Assembly: GCF_003991355.1 (NCBI RefSeq)
Contig: NZ_RCSU01000005.1
Location: 124,001 to 188,000, forward strand
DNA: 64,000 nt
Direction: 5' to 3'
Source of the DNA: Pseudoflavitalea rhizosphaerae
GTDB taxonomy: Bacteria > Bacteroidota > Bacteroidia > Chitinophagales > Chitinophagaceae
The translations under genes and the position numbers were made by a program. The notes under the pieces are model-generated. The model did no database searches and was not told where the DNA came from. It saw only the letters and a list, made by a program, of their open reading frames with translations. Each line of letters opens with the position of its first letter. Position 1 is the first letter of the stretch. Below, in pieces: positions 26,235 through 34,682 of the stretch.

Positions 26235-27326
26235 ATGCTAAAACAATTCTATTTCGTTTGTGCCTTGCTGTTATCATTCTATTCCGGGTTTTCACAGGCT
26301 TTCACAATTACCGAGGCTGATCTGCTGACGGCGCCGGGTCCTGCGTTTACCATTCCGTCGGGAACTGTTCTTTGTATCAATGCTGATTTTTGTATGGGGG
26401 CAACGTCCAACTTTCCAGGGGCCTGTGCAAATTCAAATATCAGTTCTATTACAGTAGAGGGAACGCTTCGCATCAAAAGCAATATTACTTTCCGTTATGC
26501 AGGCACCATCGATGGTAATGGGACCATTGAAATAGAGGACAGGGGAAGGATCAATCTCAATGGCTCCATCAATTGCGCCAGTGGTCTAGACCTTCTGGCG
26601 GTTGATCGTACCATTGCCAGTGGCACAAGTACGGTTAATATGCCCAGTTGTAATGCTGCAGCCTGTGAGCCGGCGTTTTCCGATGGTTATGCTCCAATCG
26701 GAATCGTTACTGCGGGCCTGGGCTATACCAGTTCCGGTTGTTCGGTCACCGGCGTTCCTCCAATCAATACATTACCGGTGAAACTGCAGGATTTCCGCGC
26801 CGTGGCAGAAGGGGGCCGGGTGAAACTAAGCTGGACAACAACCAGCGAGCAGAACAACAAAGGCTTTGAAGTGCAACGGAGCCGGGAAGGTGGTAACTGG
26901 CAATACGCGGGATGGGTACACTCCAAAGCATTGGATGGGAATAGCGCTGTGCCGGTCGGTTATGGTTTTGCAGATCCGGATGCAGGCAATTTTACAACTA
27001 TCCATTACCGTTTGAAGCAGCTGGATGTGGATAATGTTTCATGGTATTCACCTGTTATCAGGGTAGAAGCATTGAGCGTAAACGACTGGCGTGTGAGCCA
27101 GTCGGGGCAGGATATCCAGGTGCAGGTGCAATCCGTTTCATCGGAGAATCTTATGATCAGTGTTGTGAGTGTTTCAGGTATGAGACTTTACTCAGGAAAA
27201 CATTCGGTTAATCCTGGCAGTAATATGATCCTGATCCCGGCAGTGTCTTTTTCGAAAGGTCTGGTGGTAGTGACGTTGCAAAGAAGCGGTGGAGAATTGA
27301 AACGGGAAAAGATATTACTCCGTTGA
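26235..27326 (+). CDS. Secreted protein with T9SS-type C-terminal domain, function unknown
   Basis: The 363-residue protein has a signal peptide ending in GFSQ. Residues about 25-170 are beta-rich with a short right-handed-helix flavour (repeated G-rich turns, cysteines). The LPVKLQDFRA motif near residue 180 starts the fibronectin-like segment that commonly precedes T9SS sorting domains. The last 80 residues fit a sorting domain ending in REKILLR. It is probably exported and anchored at the cell surface. No catalytic motif is seen. It is divergent from the sigma factor gene. Confidence 0.65.
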   Translation: MLKQFYFVCALLLSFYSGFSQAFTITEADLLTAPGPAFTIPSGTVLCINADFCMGATSNFPGACANSNISSITVEGTLRIKSNITFRYAGTIDGNGTIEIEDRGRINLNGSINCASGLDLLAVDRTIASGTSTVNMPSCNAAACEPAFSDGYAPIGIVTAGLGYTSSGCSVTGVPPINTLPVKLQDFRAVAEGGRVKLSWTTTSEQNNKGFEVQRSREGGNWQYAGWVHSKALDGNSAVPVGYGFADPDAGNFTTIHYRLKQLDVDNVSWYSPVIRVEALSVNDWRVSQSGQDIQVQVQSVSSENLMISVVSVSGMRLYSGKHSVNPGSNMILIPAVSFSKGLVVVTLQRSGGELKREKILLR

Positions 27327-27391
27327 TGATATCATCGCGGCGTATATTTTATGGAAGCTTGAGGATACTGCAATAGTAAGTATTACGGGGT

Positions 27392-27416
27392 AAAAAAAGC
27401 CGCCCAAACGGACGGC
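27392..27416 (-). terminator. Rho-independent terminator facing the - strand
   Basis: On the - strand, GCCGTCC (27416-27410) pairs with GGGCGGC (27405-27399) around a GTTT loop and is followed by seven T (27398-27392). It is about 280 bp beyond the end of the efflux operon and after another terminator, so its own transcript is unknown. Confidence 0.75.
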
Positions 27417-27631
27417 GCCCTATGTAGATCGACCCCTGCTGAATTAATTGTTAAGGAGATAAAGATGTAATATTCTTCAATGATAAATACAATCCGCTTA
27501 TTTTCCGGCCAGTTCCGTTTATTGAACGGTAAAAAACAATGCGGCCCGGATTCAGACCTGATCACTGAGGCTGCGCGGACTGACCATATTCCGGCAGAGA
27601 GCCGGATTTGCTCGCCGGCGAGCCACCGGCC

Positions 27632-27671
27632 ACTGCGAAAAGAAAGGGCCATCTCCTGCGAGACGGCCCTT
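27632..27671 (-). terminator. Rho-independent terminator of the RND efflux operon
   Basis: On the - strand, AAGGGCC (27671-27665) pairs with GGCCCTT (27650-27644). An inner GTCTC/GAGA pairing extends the stem. A TTTCTTTTC tail follows. It starts 26 bp after the stop codon of the outer-membrane factor gene. Confidence 0.8.
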
Positions 27672-27697
27672 CAACTTCAACCGATACCCATACATAT

Positions 27698-29143
27698 TTA
27701 TTTGTAACCCCCGCCCAGCGAGCGGTAGAGCTCAACAACAACGCCGAGCTGGCTGCGCTGGATGGTGGCCACATTAAGCTCTGCCTGCAGTGCATTGGTC
27801 TGCGCGGTGATCACTTCAAGATAATTCGCCATGTCTGATTTGAACAGCAACTGCGCATTCTGCACGGCGGAACGCAATGTGTCTACCTGTGCATCGGCAA
27901 TTACGCGCTGCTCTTTGAGTTTGGCAGTCCGGGTCAGCGCATTGCTCACTTCTGAAGTGGCCTGCAATACACTCTGACGGAAATTGGCCACTGCTTCTTC
28001 ACGCTGCAATTTGGCAACCTCATAATTGGTTTTGAGATTGCGGCGATTGAAGATGGGTTGCAGGATGGTGCCTGCGGCCATGCCAAACAAAGAATTGGGA
28101 ACACTCCACCAGTTGCTGGCCTTGAAAGATTCAAGACCACCACCTGCTGTAATATTGAGCGCAGGATACATATTGGCCTGCTGCAATCCTACTCGTGCAT
28201 TGGCAACGGTGAGGGCCATTTCGCTGCTGCGAACATCGGGCCTGCGGCTTACCATGGCAATGGGAAGACCGGCAGATAATTGTTCGCGCAGGGTTTGCTG
28301 GCTCAGCGTGCTTCTGCCTTCGATGCTGCCGGGATTTTGTCCGGTAAGCAACTGCAGTGCATTTTCCTGCATCACGATACTCTCTTCCAGTTGCGGGATC
28401 AGCAGGGCAGTGGCCTGCCTTTGAGATTCCACCTGCTGAACGGCCAGGGTGGTAACGGAGCCGCCATCGCGGAGTGCACGGGTGGCCAGCACCAGGCTAT
28501 CGTTCAACAAAAGGTTGTTCTTTGTGATCTCAAGCTGCTTATCAAGCATCAGGAGATTGTAATAACCCTGAGCAATATCCGAAATCAGCTGTGTCTGCAC
28601 CGCTTTTACGGCTTCCTGCTGTTGCAGGTAGGAAGCGATGGTCACTTCCTGCTGACGGCGGATCTTACCCCAGATATCTGCTTCCCAGCTGAAGTTCAGC
28701 GAGGTCACATAATTCTCAACATAAGATTTGCCGAGGAAGGTGCCAACACTGAGACCGTTCAAACTATTGTCAGACGGGCGGTTGATGCTTCCCTGGATCT
28801 GAAGGTTCACATCCGGTAATTGCAGCAGCTTCGCTTGCCTGACCTGCTGTTGCGCCTGGTCCATTCTTTTGATGGCGGCCTGCAGGTTATTGTTATAAGT
28901 GATGCCTTTGCTGATCAATGCCTGCAATGCGGGATCAGTAAAGAATTCTTTCCATTCTATATCCGCAATGCTGCTGGTGTCTGCGTAGCTCACGGAATTG
29001 GCGGAGTCCGCAGCACTGAACTGTTGCGGCAAAGGCAGTTCAGGACGCTGATAGTTCTTGCCTACTTTGCAGGCGGATAAGAATCCTGCAAGGGCCAGCG
29101 CCACAGCAATGCTTTTATATAATTTGGTGTTGATGGTTGTCAT
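27698..29143 (-). CDS. Efflux outer membrane factor, OprM/NodT family lipoprotein
   Basis: The 481-residue protein has a lipoprotein signal (lipobox LSAC) followed by KVGKNYQRPELPLP, the typical start of OprM/NodT-type channels. It contains two outer-membrane-efflux-protein repeats with long coiled helices (LDKQLEITKNNLLLND and related stretches). It forms the trimeric exit duct of a tripartite pump. The gene lies 14 bp after the RND permease gene and completes the operon. Confidence 0.92.
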   Translation of the reverse strand: MTTINTKLYKSIAVALALAGFLSACKVGKNYQRPELPLPQQFSAADSANSVSYADTSSIADIEWKEFFTDPALQALISKGITYNNNLQAAIKRMDQAQQQVRQAKLLQLPDVNLQIQGSINRPSDNSLNGLSVGTFLGKSYVENYVTSLNFSWEADIWGKIRRQQEVTIASYLQQQEAVKAVQTQLISDIAQGYYNLLMLDKQLEITKNNLLLNDSLVLATRALRDGGSVTTLAVQQVESQRQATALLIPQLEESIVMQENALQLLTGQNPGSIEGRSTLSQQTLREQLSAGLPIAMVSRRPDVRSSEMALTVANARVGLQQANMYPALNITAGGGLESFKASNWWSVPNSLFGMAAGTILQPIFNRRNLKTNYEVAKLQREEAVANFRQSVLQATSEVSNALTRTAKLKEQRVIADAQVDTLRSAVQNAQLLFKSDMANYLEVITAQTNALQAELNVATIQRSQLGVVVELYRSLGGGYK

Positions 29144-29157
29144 ACTTCGATTATTAA

Positions 29158-32100
29158 TTATTCAGCAACAAACACTTCTTTCTCTTCTTTCTTCCTGGAT
29201 ACTTTTTCCTGGAGGTACTGGAAAATAATGTACAGTACCGGAACAATGAATACGCCGAGGATAACTCCTGTAAGCATACCACCCGCGGCGCCGAAGCTGA
29301 TACTCCGGTTACCCTGTGCGGATGATCCGGTGGCGCGCATCAGCGGGGTGATACCCACAATGAAGGCGAAGGAGGTCATGAGGATGGGGCGCAGACGAAG
29401 CTTTGCTGCTTCCAGCGCGGCATCCAGCCTGGTCATGCCCTGTCGTCTCCGCTGCACCGCGTATTCTACTATCAGGATGGCGTTCTTAGCCAGCAGACCG
29501 ATCAACATGATCAATCCTACCTGAACATAGATATTGTTATCGATGCCTACCAGTTTGATGAAGAGGAACACCCCGAAGATCCCAAAGGGAATGCTCAGGA
29601 TAACGGCAAACGGAAGCAGGTAGCTTTCGTATTGCGCAGCCAGCAGGAAGTATACGAAGATCACGCAAAGGAGGAAGATCACTCCTGATTGTCCACCTGC
29701 GGCGATCTCTTCTTTACTCATACCTGTCCACTCGTGTTTGAATCCACGGGGCAGGAATTGTGCTGCCACTTCATCAACCGCCTTGATGGCATCACCGGTA
29801 CTGTAGCCGGGATTCGGCATACCGTTGATGGTAACGGCATTGAAGAGGTTGTTGCGTGTTACTGTTTCAGGACCATATGTTTTCTGCAGGGTTACAACCG
29901 TATTCAAGGGCACCATCTCTCCATAACTGTTCTTGATGAACATGTTGCCCAGTGATTCCGGATTTGTACGGTATTCAACATCTGCCTGCACCACTACCCG
30001 GTAGAACTTACCGAAACGGTTGAAGTCGGATGCGAAAGTGCTGCCGTACATCACCTGCATGGTATTGAGGATATCACTAACGGAAACGCCTAGTTGTTTT
30101 GCTTTGGCTTCATTGATATCCACCATGTATTGCGGGTTGCCTGCATTGAAAGTGGTGAAGGCCATCGCGATCTCCGGGCGCTTCATCAGTTCACCGGCAA
30201 AGGCCCAGGCCATGCCGCCCAGTTTATCAACCGGACCGTTGTTGCGGTCCTGCAGAATGAATTCGAAACCTTCCACATTACCGAAGCCCTGAACCGTAGG
30301 GAAGGCGAAGGTAAAGATGCTGGCCTCCTTGATAGCGCCCAGCGCACCCTGCAATGCTCCCATATTGTCCGCGAGCTTTTTCACGGCTCCGCGATCTGCG
30401 AATTTTTTCAGTCGAACAAAACCGATCGCGTAATTGGAGCTGGCGGAGTTGCTCAGCAGGTTGAAACCGGTAACACTGAAGTAAGCTTCCACGGATTCCA
30501 TCTTGCTGATAATATCTTCTGCTTTCGTGATCACTTCCTTGGTGCGATCCAGTGATGAACCGGCAGGCAGTGTAACGTTGTAAAGAATGAAACCCTGGTC
30601 TTCCGCAGGGATAAAGCCTGTTGGTGTTGTTTTGGCCATCCAGAAGGTTGCGCCTGTTACCAGCAGCAGGCCGGCGATGGCGATCCATTTGAATTTGGCC
30701 AGGAATTTCACACTGCGTCCGTAACGGTCCGTCATGGCATTGAAGCCGCGGTTGAACCCGGCAAAGAAGCGCTGTGTGAATCCTTTTTTCGGCGCATGTC
30801 CATGCTCGTCATTTGTATGCGGGTTCTTCAGGAAGAGCGCAGAAAGCGCGGGGCTCAGCGTCAACGCGTTCACCGCAGAGATGAGGATGGCGATGGCCAG
30901 CGTGAAGGCGAACTGCCTGTAGAACACACCGGCAGGGCCTTGCATGAAACCTACGGGAATGAAAACCGCAGCCATCACGAGCGTGATAGAGATAATGGCG
31001 CCGGAAATTTCCTGCATCGATTTTATAGTGGCCTCACGCGCCGGCAATCTTGTATGCTCCATCTTCGTATGTACCGCTTCCACCACCACGATGGCATCGT
31101 CCACCACAATACCGATGGCAAGCACGAGTGCAAACAGCGTCAGCAGGTTGATGCTGAACCCGAAGAGCTGCATGAAGAAGAAAGTACCGATGATGGCTAC
31201 CGGCACTGCGATGGCGGGGATCAGCGTGGAGCGGAAATCCTGCAGGAAGATGAACACCACGATGAATACGAGGATAAAGGCTTCGATCAGGGTATGTTTC
31301 ACCTGGTCGATGGATTCGTCCAGGTACTCTTTTGTAGAGTACATGTTCATGTAATGCAGGCCCCTGGGGAAGAGCTCGGCATTCTTTTTCAGTACTTCGT
31401 TGATGGCGATCTGGATCTCGTTGGCATTGGAACCTGCCGTCTGGAAGATGGCGATACCAATGGCGGGATTACCGCCCCATTTGTTATCCACTGTGTAATT
31501 GAATGATCCGAATTCCACGCGGGCCACATCTTTCAGGCGAAGGATAGATCCGTCTGCACTGGCTTTCAGTACCATGTTCTCATAGTCTTCGCCATGATTG
31601 CCCTTGCCTTTGTATTTGAGTACATATTCGAAGCTTTCGGTACTGCTCTGTCCGAACCGGCCGGGAGCCGCTTCCATATTCTGCTCCTGGATTGCGCGGA
31701 GTACATCCTGGGGAGAGAGATTATTGGCGGCGAGCCTGTCCGGCTTCAGCCAGATCCGCATGGCGTAATCTTTGGAACCGAAGCTCATGGCCTGACCTAC
31801 GCCGGGCACACGCTGGATCTCGGGGATCAGGTTGATGCGGGCATAGTTCTGAAGGAAGGTTTCGTCGAACAGGCTGTCGGTAGAGTAGAGGGCAGGCACC
31901 ATGATCATGGAGTTCTGTTGCTTCTGTGTGCTGATACCGGCGGTAACTACTTCAGCAGGCAACAGGCTAACGGCCTTGGATACCCGGTTTTGAACGTTCA
32001 CCGCTGCCAGGTCAGGGTCAGTGCCCAGCTTGAAGAATACGGAGAGCGTCATGGAGCCGTCGTTGTTGGAGTTGGAGGTCATATAGGTCATGTTCTCCAC

Positions 32101-32313
32101 GCCATTCACAGCTTCTTCGATGGGGGTGGCCACCGCGCGCGCTAATACTTCGGCATTGGCGCCGGGGTAGTTGGCGGTAACGGTAACACTGGGCGGTGCG
32201 ATGTCCGGGAACTGTGTAACCGGCAGGGTGGTCAGTGAGATGATCCCCAACAGCACCAGTATGATGGATACAACCGTTGATAGTACCGGTCGTTCAATGA
32301 ATTTCTTAAACAT
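29158..32313 (-). CDS. RND efflux pump inner-membrane permease, HAE1 (AcrB/MexB) family
   Basis: The 1051-residue length and the start MFKKFIERPVLSTVVSIILV are typical of HAE1 permeases. Twelve membrane segments and two large periplasmic loops can be followed. The proton-relay Asp pair is visible in GIVVDDAIVVVEAV within segment 4. The pump exports drugs or other amphiphiles using the proton gradient and works with the membrane fusion protein and OprM-type channel encoded on either side. A 104-bp palindromic repeat lies between this gene and the fusion-protein gene. Confidence 0.95.
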   Translation of the reverse strand: MFKKFIERPVLSTVVSIILVLLGIISLTTLPVTQFPDIAPPSVTVTANYPGANAEVLARAVATPIEEAVNGVENMTYMTSNSNNDGSMTLSVFFKLGTDPDLAAVNVQNRVSKAVSLLPAEVVTAGISTQKQQNSMIMVPALYSTDSLFDETFLQNYARINLIPEIQRVPGVGQAMSFGSKDYAMRIWLKPDRLAANNLSPQDVLRAIQEQNMEAAPGRFGQSSTESFEYVLKYKGKGNHGEDYENMVLKASADGSILRLKDVARVEFGSFNYTVDNKWGGNPAIGIAIFQTAGSNANEIQIAINEVLKKNAELFPRGLHYMNMYSTKEYLDESIDQVKHTLIEAFILVFIVVFIFLQDFRSTLIPAIAVPVAIIGTFFFMQLFGFSINLLTLFALVLAIGIVVDDAIVVVEAVHTKMEHTRLPAREATIKSMQEISGAIISITLVMAAVFIPVGFMQGPAGVFYRQFAFTLAIAILISAVNALTLSPALSALFLKNPHTNDEHGHAPKKGFTQRFFAGFNRGFNAMTDRYGRSVKFLAKFKWIAIAGLLLVTGATFWMAKTTPTGFIPAEDQGFILYNVTLPAGSSLDRTKEVITKAEDIISKMESVEAYFSVTGFNLLSNSASSNYAIGFVRLKKFADRGAVKKLADNMGALQGALGAIKEASIFTFAFPTVQGFGNVEGFEFILQDRNNGPVDKLGGMAWAFAGELMKRPEIAMAFTTFNAGNPQYMVDINEAKAKQLGVSVSDILNTMQVMYGSTFASDFNRFGKFYRVVVQADVEYRTNPESLGNMFIKNSYGEMVPLNTVVTLQKTYGPETVTRNNLFNAVTINGMPNPGYSTGDAIKAVDEVAAQFLPRGFKHEWTGMSKEEIAAGGQSGVIFLLCVIFVYFLLAAQYESYLLPFAVILSIPFGIFGVFLFIKLVGIDNNIYVQVGLIMLIGLLAKNAILIVEYAVQRRRQGMTRLDAALEAAKLRLRPILMTSFAFIVGITPLMRATGSSAQGNRSISFGAAGGMLTGVILGVFIVPVLYIIFQYLQEKVSRKKEEKEVFVAE

Positions 32314-32340
32314 GGAATTTGATTTTGCTTTGAGTGCTGC

Positions 32341-32444
32341 CAGTCGCTCGCCTCCGGCGAGTGATTTTTATTTAGTCGCCTCCGGCGACGCGGTGTTCGC
32401 CGGAGGCGAACAAATACCGGTCACTCACCAGAGGCGAGCGACTG
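32341..32444 (-). repeat. Four-hairpin palindromic repeat, copy 2 (inverted)
   Basis: A 104-bp element that matches the reverse complement of copy 1: the short GTCGCC hairpin and the GTTCGCC hairpin appear in the opposite order, and the linkers match in reverse complement. One base in the right outer arm differs (CACC instead of CGCC). It sits inside the efflux operon, between the fusion-protein and permease genes. Confidence 0.9.
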
Positions 32445-32464
32445 ACAGCATCATGTATTGGTTC

Positions 32465-33676
32465 TTACAGCGGTTTTGCCTTCAGCAGGCTGTCTGCGGA
32501 GATAGGCTGGGGCACAATGGCCATACCATCGCGGAGATTGCCCACTCCGGAGAACACGATCTTTTCACCAGCTGTGATACCGGACGACACGAAATAATAA
32601 TTGGCTGTTTTACCGGAGATAGCCAGCGGTTTGCTCACCACCTTATTGCTGTCTGCCAGTGCGAATACGAATACTTTGTCCTGGATCTCGAAAGTGGCTT
32701 CCTGCGGAACCACCAGTGCGGACTGCATCAGCTTCGGGATGCGAACCCTCCCGGTGTTGCCTGTGCGGAGCGTTCCGCCTGTATTGGGGAAGGAAGCGCG
32801 GAAACTGATGGCGCCAGTCGTTCTGTTGAACTGACCATCAACGGTGCTCAGTTTTCCTTTCTGCGTATATACGCTGCCGTCAGCCAGCAGCAGTTCAACT
32901 GCAGGGACCTTTCTTACTTTTTCTTCCAGGGTATTGCCTTCGAACTGGTTCCTGAAAGCGATGAAATCAGGTTCGCTGAGAGAGAAGTAAGCATACATCT
33001 CGCTCACGTCAGACAATACGGTGAGTGCCTGTGCTTCGCCTTTTCCTACCAGCGCTCCTGTTTTGAAAGGAATGCGGCCGATATAACCGCTCACAGGGGC
33101 TTTGATGAGTGTGTACCCGATATTGATCTGGGAACTACCCACCATTGCTTTCGCCTGGTCGGCTGCTGCAACAGCTGCATCGTAATTGGCCTGTGCGGTT
33201 TTAAGCTGCACTTCAGAGATCACTTTGGCGGCTACCAGGGGAGTGAGACGGTCCACTTCCACTTTCGCACGCTGGATATTCGCCTGTGCGGCAGTGAGAC
33301 TTGCTTTGGCGTTGTTGTAGGTCTCGCTGTATTCCCTGTCGTTGATCTTGAAGAGTGGCTGGCCTGCTTTCACGAAAGCGCCTTCGTCCACATAGATCTT
33401 TTCCAGGAAGCCTGCTACCTGCGGGCGGATCTCCACATTCACTTTGCCTTCCAGGGCGGCGGCATACTCACGGTAAGTAGTAGCCGGAGCGGTCGGCACA
33501 GCCACTACCGGTAATTCCGGAGGGGGCGGCGCGGCAAATCCCTGTCCGGGATTGGCTGATGATCCGCAGGCGGATAATATAATGGAGGTGATAAGTACGC
33601 CGGAAATGAGGGCGTATAGTTGGACAGTCAGAAACGGTTTCAAGGCTCGTCCATTGGTCTTCAGAAATGGTTGCAT
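32465..33676 (-). CDS. RND efflux periplasmic adaptor (membrane fusion protein)
   Basis: The start is taken at the ATG complementary to 33674-33676, which gives a lipoprotein signal of normal length (lipobox LSAC); the frame is open to 33730. The roughly 403-residue protein has an adaptor N-terminal segment, a biotin-lipoyl-like domain (AALEGKVNVEIRPQVAGFLEK), a helical hairpin and beta-barrel domains, as in MexA/AcrA. It bridges the permease and the outer-membrane channel. It is the first gene of the efflux operon. An operator palindrome shared with the TetR gene lies 162 bp upstream. Confidence 0.92.
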   Translation of the reverse strand: MQPFLKTNGRALKPFLTVQLYALISGVLITSIILSACGSSANPGQGFAAPPPPELPVVAVPTAPATTYREYAAALEGKVNVEIRPQVAGFLEKIYVDEGAFVKAGQPLFKINDREYSETYNNAKASLTAAQANIQRAKVEVDRLTPLVAAKVISEVQLKTAQANYDAAVAAADQAKAMVGSSQINIGYTLIKAPVSGYIGRIPFKTGALVGKGEAQALTVLSDVSEMYAYFSLSEPDFIAFRNQFEGNTLEEKVRKVPAVELLLADGSVYTQKGKLSTVDGQFNRTTGAISFRASFPNTGGTLRTGNTGRVRIPKLMQSALVVPQEATFEIQDKVFVFALADSNKVVSKPLAISGKTANYYFVSSGITAGEKIVFSGVGNLRDGMAIVPQPISADSLLKAKPL

Positions 33677-33820
33677 AACATGGTTGTTTGGGGGGAGAAA
33701 ACTCCCCGCGTTTGTAATTACAATTTTCACGGATCTATTGTATCTGTTCTGTTTTACTGTTCAGTGTTTACCGGAGGTTAAGTTTCCATTCAGGCAGGCG
33801 GATCGCGTCAGTTAATGTTG

Positions 33821-33850
33821 TAACACTGCTATATTTCCTAACAGTGTTAG
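33821..33850 (-). promoter_or_regulatory. Putative TetR operator upstream of the efflux operon
   Basis: It contains the perfect 13-bp palindrome CTAACAGTGTTAG (33838-33850). A further inverted half, TAACACTG, at 33821-33828 is spaced about two helical turns from it. The same 13 bases occur before the TetR gene at 34488. The element lies between the TetR stop and the fusion-protein start, where the efflux promoter should be. Confidence 0.7.
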
Positions 33851-33874
33851 CGATTTCGGGAAAAAAAATTCCGT

Positions 33875-34474
33875 TTAAGGAGTCAGGTTTTTGATGAAGC
33901 CGCTGATGGCATCATCCAAAACCATTTTATTCAGTTCATCGCACATATCTGAAGTGCGCATCATTTTGATAGAGATGAGCCCATGCAGGATGGACCAGAA
34001 CGTATGACTTTTGAGACAGGCATTGTCTTCACTCGCATTCTTTCCGAGGATGGCATTGATGGGTTGAATCATCAGTTCCCTGAATCCCACTTTCTCGGGT
34101 ATGCATTTTTCCTGTTCTATACAGGGGATGCCGAGATCGAACATTACCTGGTAGTATTCCTTATTGCGGAATGCGAAATTCCAGTAGGCGTCTGCCATTG
34201 CTTTGATCTGGCCGGCAGGGGTTGCATGCTTGTTCCTGGCCTGGTCCATTTTCTTTGTGAGCAATCTGAATCCATCCCGTGCAAACTCTAACAGGATATC
34301 TTCCTTGCTGCCAAAGTGATCATAGATTACCGGCACACTGTACTCGATGGCGTCGGCGATCTTGCGGATGGAGAGTGATTGCCATCCCTCTTCCGTTACG
34401 ATCCTCCATGCGGTAGCCAGAATGCTTGAGCGCACCTCGTCACGCTGCCGCAGCCGTCTTTCTGTTATGCCCAT
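33875..34474 (-). CDS. TetR/AcrR family transcriptional repressor of the efflux operon
   Basis: The 199-residue protein has an N-terminal TetR helix-turn-helix (about 12-60; IRKIADAIEYSVPVIYDHFGSKEDIL) and a C-terminal ligand-binding region of the TetR_C family. It is directly upstream of the efflux operon on the same strand. A palindrome identical to one before the efflux operon lies 14 bp ahead of its own start, so it probably represses itself and the pump. The inducer is unknown. Confidence 0.9.
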   Translation of the reverse strand: MGITERRLRQRDEVRSSILATAWRIVTEEGWQSLSIRKIADAIEYSVPVIYDHFGSKEDILLEFARDGFRLLTKKMDQARNKHATPAGQIKAMADAYWNFAFRNKEYYQVMFDLGIPCIEQEKCIPEKVGFRELMIQPINAILGKNASEDNACLKSHTFWSILHGLISIKMMRTSDMCDELNKMVLDDAISGFIKNLTP

Positions 34475-34487
34475 ATTTGAATTTTAC

Positions 34488-34500
34488 CTAACAGTGTTAG
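34488..34500 (-). promoter_or_regulatory. Putative TetR autoregulatory operator
   Basis: The perfect palindrome CTAACAGTGTTAG, identical to 33838-33850, lies 14 bp before the TetR start codon. Confidence 0.7.
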
Positions 34501-34666
34501 CAAAATTAGTGATGTTTTGAATTCTACAAAAAAAATCTGGAAGAAAAAATTATTAAGTCGCTGAAAACGGGTACGGGAGCGGATTATAAGGGGATGAAAG
34601 TTGAACCGCCGAAAAATAGGGGTCAAACAATTGGACATTTGTCCTGTTATTCCCCCTGAACAATTT

Positions 34667-34674
34667 TATTTTTG
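34667..34674 (+). promoter_or_regulatory. Bacteroidota -7 element of the MATE gene
   Basis: TATTTTTG matches the Bacteroidota -7 consensus TAnnTTTG exactly and ends 8 bp before the start codon, so the transcript would be leaderless or nearly so. No TTTG lies at the usual -33 spacing, which lowers confidence. Confidence 0.4.
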
Positions 34675-34682
34675 CCGATTCT

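Larger units (their letters stand above)
27327..27697. other. Gene-free 370-bp stretch with two - strand terminators
   Basis: No credible coding frame is present. The stretch holds two intrinsic terminators that face the - strand (27392-27416 and 27632-27671) and a 12-bp perfect palindrome at 27611-27622. The second - strand terminator leaves room for a short non-coding transcript between the two; nothing else is recognised. Confidence 0.5.

Noticed and set aside
27383-27652. Small - strand coding frame between the T9SS-type gene and the efflux operon
   Set aside because: It reads through both terminators and shows no coding-like composition.
32171-33514. Long + strand open frame over the fusion-protein and permease genes
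   Set aside because: It runs through the palindromic repeat and antisense to two conserved efflux genes, with a Cys/His-rich product typical of antisense translation.
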